Source: Alphaproteobacteria bacterium
Lineage (GTDB): Bacteria; Pseudomonadota; Alphaproteobacteria; Acetobacterales; Acetobacteraceae
Direction of reading: 5' to 3'
Assembly: GCA_013298245.1 (NCBI GenBank)
Contig: JAAFHD010000035.1
Coordinates: 1 to 15,930, forward strand
DNA: 15,930 nucleotides
A program made the translations under genes and the position numbers. The notes beneath the pieces are model-generated. The model had not been told where the DNA came from, did not search any database, and saw only the letters and a list, made by a program, of their open reading frames with translations. Below are positions 14,034 through 15,930 of the stretch, in pieces (positions within the stretch are counted from its first letter, which is position 1; the number at the start of each line of letters is the position of its first letter).

Positions 14034-14759
14034 GTGGCGGTCCCCGCTTCGCTGCATTGGCGGCGTTTGATCGTTCCGAGTTTTTTTGCATTGCCGGTGC
14101 TGGCCGTGCTGCTGGGGCTGGGCAGTTGGCAGTTGCAGCGCCTGTCCTGGAAGACGGCGCTTTTGGCCGATCTCGCGGCCGCGCAGGCGGCGCCACCCGC
14201 GCAGGCCGTCGCACCCGCCCCTTACGCCCACATCACAGCGAACGGGCGCTTCCGCCACGATCTGGAAGTGCTGCTGGGTGTTGAAGTACGCGGCACCGTG
14301 CTCGGCGCGCGGTTGGTCACACCGCTGGAGCGCGAAGGTGCCGCGCCGCTGCTGGTCGAACGCGGCTGGGTGCCGCAGGACAAGGCTGGCGTGGTTCGCC
14401 CAGAAGGCGCTGTCACGGTCACCGGCTATGCGCGCCCCAGCGAGAGCGCAGGCGCTTTGGCAGCGCGCGATTCGCCCGCGCAGCGCCAGTTCTTCACCTT
14501 CGACACGATGGCGATCGGCGCCGCACTCGGCATCGCACCGGCCCCCTTCGGGCTGACCGTGGTGGGCGCCGGGCCGGCGCGGTCCGAGGGCGGATTCGGC
14601 GCCTCCCCCGCGCCGCATCGCGGCGCCTTGCCGGACCCCGCGCGCGGCTTCCCCGCTCCGCGCAACCCGCATCTCGGATACGCCATCACCTGGTTCGGGC
14701 TGGCGATTGCGTGGGTGGTGATTTTCGCGTTGTGGGGATGGCGCCGGCTGCGCGGGTAG
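14034..14759 (+). CDS. SURF1-family cytochrome oxidase biogenesis protein
   Basis: A 241-residue SURF1 protein, which helps insert heme a into oxidase subunit I. Two membrane helices flank a periplasmic domain: about 12-31 (LIVPSFFALPVLAVLLGLGSWQL) and about 215-235 (LGYAITWFGLAIAWVVIFALW). Family marks are GSWQLQRLSWK, GRFRHDLEVLLG, LLVERGWVPQ and NPHLGYAITWFGLA before the last helix. The GTG at 14034 is preferred because the nearby ATG at 14029 is in another frame that stops after 13 codons, and GGGGG at 14023-14027 sits 6 nt upstream. It follows coxC with a 53-nt gap holding a nested hairpin. The position after coxC is standard. Confidence 0.93.
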   Translation: MAVPASLHWRRLIVPSFFALPVLAVLLGLGSWQLQRLSWKTALLADLAAAQAAPPAQAVAPAPYAHITANGRFRHDLEVLLGVEVRGTVLGARLVTPLEREGAAPLLVERGWVPQDKAGVVRPEGAVTVTGYARPSESAGALAARDSPAQRQFFTFDTMAIGAALGIAPAPFGLTVVGAGPARSEGGFGASPAPHRGALPDPARGFPAPRNPHLGYAITWFGLAIAWVVIFALWGWRRLRG

Positions 14760-14763
14760 CGGC

Positions 14764-14776
14764 TATAACCGGCGCA
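14764..14776 (+). promoter_or_regulatory. Possible -10 element for a leaderless carboxypeptidase transcript
   Basis: TATAAC at 14764-14769 is one of the few AT-rich hexamers here and ends six bases before the ATG at 14776, with no Shine-Dalgarno sequence in between. A transcript starting at the usual distance would begin at or next to the start codon. No -35 hexamer is visible at 16-18 bp spacing, so this is weak. Confidence 0.25.
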
Positions 14777-15930
14777 TGAACACAGCCTATGACACGCTGA
14801 AAACCCGCTTCGCGCGCATCGCCACCTTGGGCGAGGCATCCGCCATGCTGGGCTGGGATGCCAGCGCGAAAATGCCGCCAGGTGGTGGTGCCGCGCGCGG
14901 CGAACAACTCGCCACGCTGGCCGGCCTGATGCACGACATGCTGATCGCGCCGGAGACCGGCGAGGCGTTGGCCGCGGCCGAAACGCAGGGTGATTGGGAC
15001 AGTGCCAACCTGGCGCTGATGCGCCGCGCGCATATCCGCGCGACCGCGCTGCCGACGGCGCTGGTGGAGGAGGCGACCATCGCCTGTTCGGCGTGCGAGA
15101 AGACGTGGCGCGAGGCGCGCAAGGCCAGTGATTTCGCCGCCGTCCGCCCCGCGCTGGAAAACGTCGTGCGCCTGACGCGCGAACAGGCCGCGCGGCTGTC
15201 CGATGCGCTGGGCCTGTCGCCATACGATGCCCTGATGGATGGCTACCAGCGCGGCATCACCGCGGCCGATGTCACGCCCATTTTCGCGCAATACGAAGCC
15301 TTCCTGCGCGACGCCCTGCCGCGCGTCGAAGCGCGCCAGGCCGCTGCCCCTGCGCGCGTCCCACTCACCGGCCCCTTCCCGGTCGAAACCCAGCGCCGCG
15401 TGGCGCAGGCGATGGCCGCACGCATGGGCCTGGAATTCACCCACGCACGCCTGGATGAATCCACGCACCCCTTCTGCGGCGGCACCCCCACCGATGTGCG
15501 CATCACCACGCGGTATCGCGAGGATGACGTGGCGCAGGCGCTGCTGGGCGTGCTGCACGAAACCGGCCATGCGCTGTACGAACGCGGCCTGCCCGAAGCC
15601 TGGCGCCGCCAGCCGGTGGGCGAGGCCGCGGGCATGGGGGCCCATGAATCACAATCGCTGATCGTGGAAATGCAGGCCTGCCGTGGCGATGCCTTCCTGG
15701 GTTTCCTGGGGCGTGAATTGCACGCGGCCTATGGCGGCGATGCGGCGCAGTATTCGCGCGAAAACCTGGCGCGGCTGTGGCGCCATGTGGAGCGCGGTTT
15801 CATCCGCGTCGACGCGGACGAAATCACCTATCCCGCGCATGTCATGCTGCGCTTCCGGCTGGAACAGGCGCTGATCGCGGGTGATATCCAGGTGGCCGAT
15901 CTGCCTGCCGCGTGGAACGAAGGCCTGCAC
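14776..15930 (+). CDS. M32-family (Taq-type) metallocarboxypeptidase, C terminus beyond the window
   Basis: The first 385 codons of an M32 zinc carboxypeptidase, usually about 490-500 residues, which removes C-terminal amino acids from peptides in the cytoplasm. The frame is open to the last base. HPF (231-233), DVRITTRY (240-247), the zinc motif HETGH (261-265) and HESQS with third ligand E291 are all present; the 30-residue distance from H261 to E291 matches the Pyrococcus enzyme. The N-terminal part shows MLGWDASAKMPPGG, the family's usual opening block. ATG 14776 has no clear ribosome-binding site. It follows SURF1 by 16 bp but is functionally unrelated, so read-through or an own start within the gap are both possible. 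The active site looks complete. Confidence 0.93.
   Translation, partial: MNTAYDTLKTRFARIATLGEASAMLGWDASAKMPPGGGAARGEQLATLAGLMHDMLIAPETGEALAAAETQGDWDSANLALMRRAHIRATALPTALVEEATIACSACEKTWREARKASDFAAVRPALENVVRLTREQAARLSDALGLSPYDALMDGYQRGITAADVTPIFAQYEAFLRDALPRVEARQAAAPARVPLTGPFPVETQRRVAQAMAARMGLEFTHARLDESTHPFCGGTPTDVRITTRYREDDVAQALLGVLHETGHALYERGLPEAWRRQPVGEAAGMGAHESQSLIVEMQACRGDAFLGFLGRELHAAYGGDAAQYSRENLARLWRHVERGFIRVDADEITYPAHVMLRFRLEQALIAGDIQVADLPAAWNEGLH

Noticed and set aside
13030..14214. Minus-strand open frame of 394 codons opposite coxC
   Set aside because: Antisense to a highly conserved oxidase subunit; His/Gln/Arg-rich product without motifs.
1..15930. tRNA, rRNA, CRISPR arrays, insertion sequences or transposases
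   Set aside because: Looked for on both strands by eye; no cloverleaf, repeat-spacer pattern, terminal inverted repeats with target duplications, or transposase motifs were seen.

Overview
The window is a very GC-rich stretch of bacterial chromosome, densely coded, with strong G/C bias at third codon positions. The run ctaG (Cox11) - coxC (cytochrome c oxidase subunit III) - SURF1, together with Bug/TctC-type binding proteins and CoxL-like molybdenum hydroxylases, points to an alphaproteobacterium. Rhodospirillales/Acetobacteraceae (Roseomonas-like) is my best guess, but it is an inference and not proven here.

Layout. (A) 1-2979, minus strand: a CoxL/XdhA-type molybdopterin subunit, followed with a 4-nt ATGA overlap by a PrpF-family isomerase. 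The PrpF gene is frameshifted near 119-122 and runs off the left edge. (B) 3044-5945, plus strand, divergent from A: two tandem acyl-CoA dehydrogenase genes and a crotonase-fold gene, joined by ATGA stop/start overlaps. (C) 5946-6245: an intergenic stretch with an imperfect direct repeat and a perfect 9-bp inverted repeat, then a small secreted PsiF-repeat protein. (D) 6276-8364, minus strand: a mandelate-racemase-subgroup enolase-superfamily enzyme overlapping by 8 nt a Bug/TctC periplasmic binding protein. (E) 8433-12232, plus strand, divergent from D: an amidase with an extra AtzG-like N-terminal domain, GTGA-coupled to a second CoxL-like subunit that has Gln where the catalytic Glu is expected. 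(F) 12465-14759: cytochrome c oxidase assembly and structural genes ctaG, coxC and SURF1. (G) 14776 to the right edge: an M32 (Taq-type) metallocarboxypeptidase, cut by the window.

Blocks A-E read as an accessory catabolic region. They offer hydroxylation (two molybdenum hydroxylase large subunits), C-N hydrolysis (amidase), isomerisation (PrpF), acid-sugar-type dehydration (enolase superfamily), CoA-ester dehydrogenation and processing (paired acyl-CoA dehydrogenases plus crotonase) and periplasmic capture of a carboxylate (Bug protein). No [2Fe-2S] or FAD subunits for the hydroxylases, no CoA ligase or transferase, no membrane transporter and no regulator lie in the window, so the substrate cannot be named. 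Blocks F-G are housekeeping. The join between E and F at 12233-12464 is where the usual upstream cytochrome oxidase genes are missing.

No tRNA, rRNA, CRISPR array, insertion sequence or transposase was seen. The most checkable oddities are the PrpF frameshift, the Glu-to-Gln change in the second molybdenum subunit, the crotonase lacking both hydratase glutamates, the AtzG-like/amidase fusion, the KxR variant in the enolase-superfamily enzyme, the inverted repeat before psiF and the stem that would cover the SURF1 ribosome-binding site.
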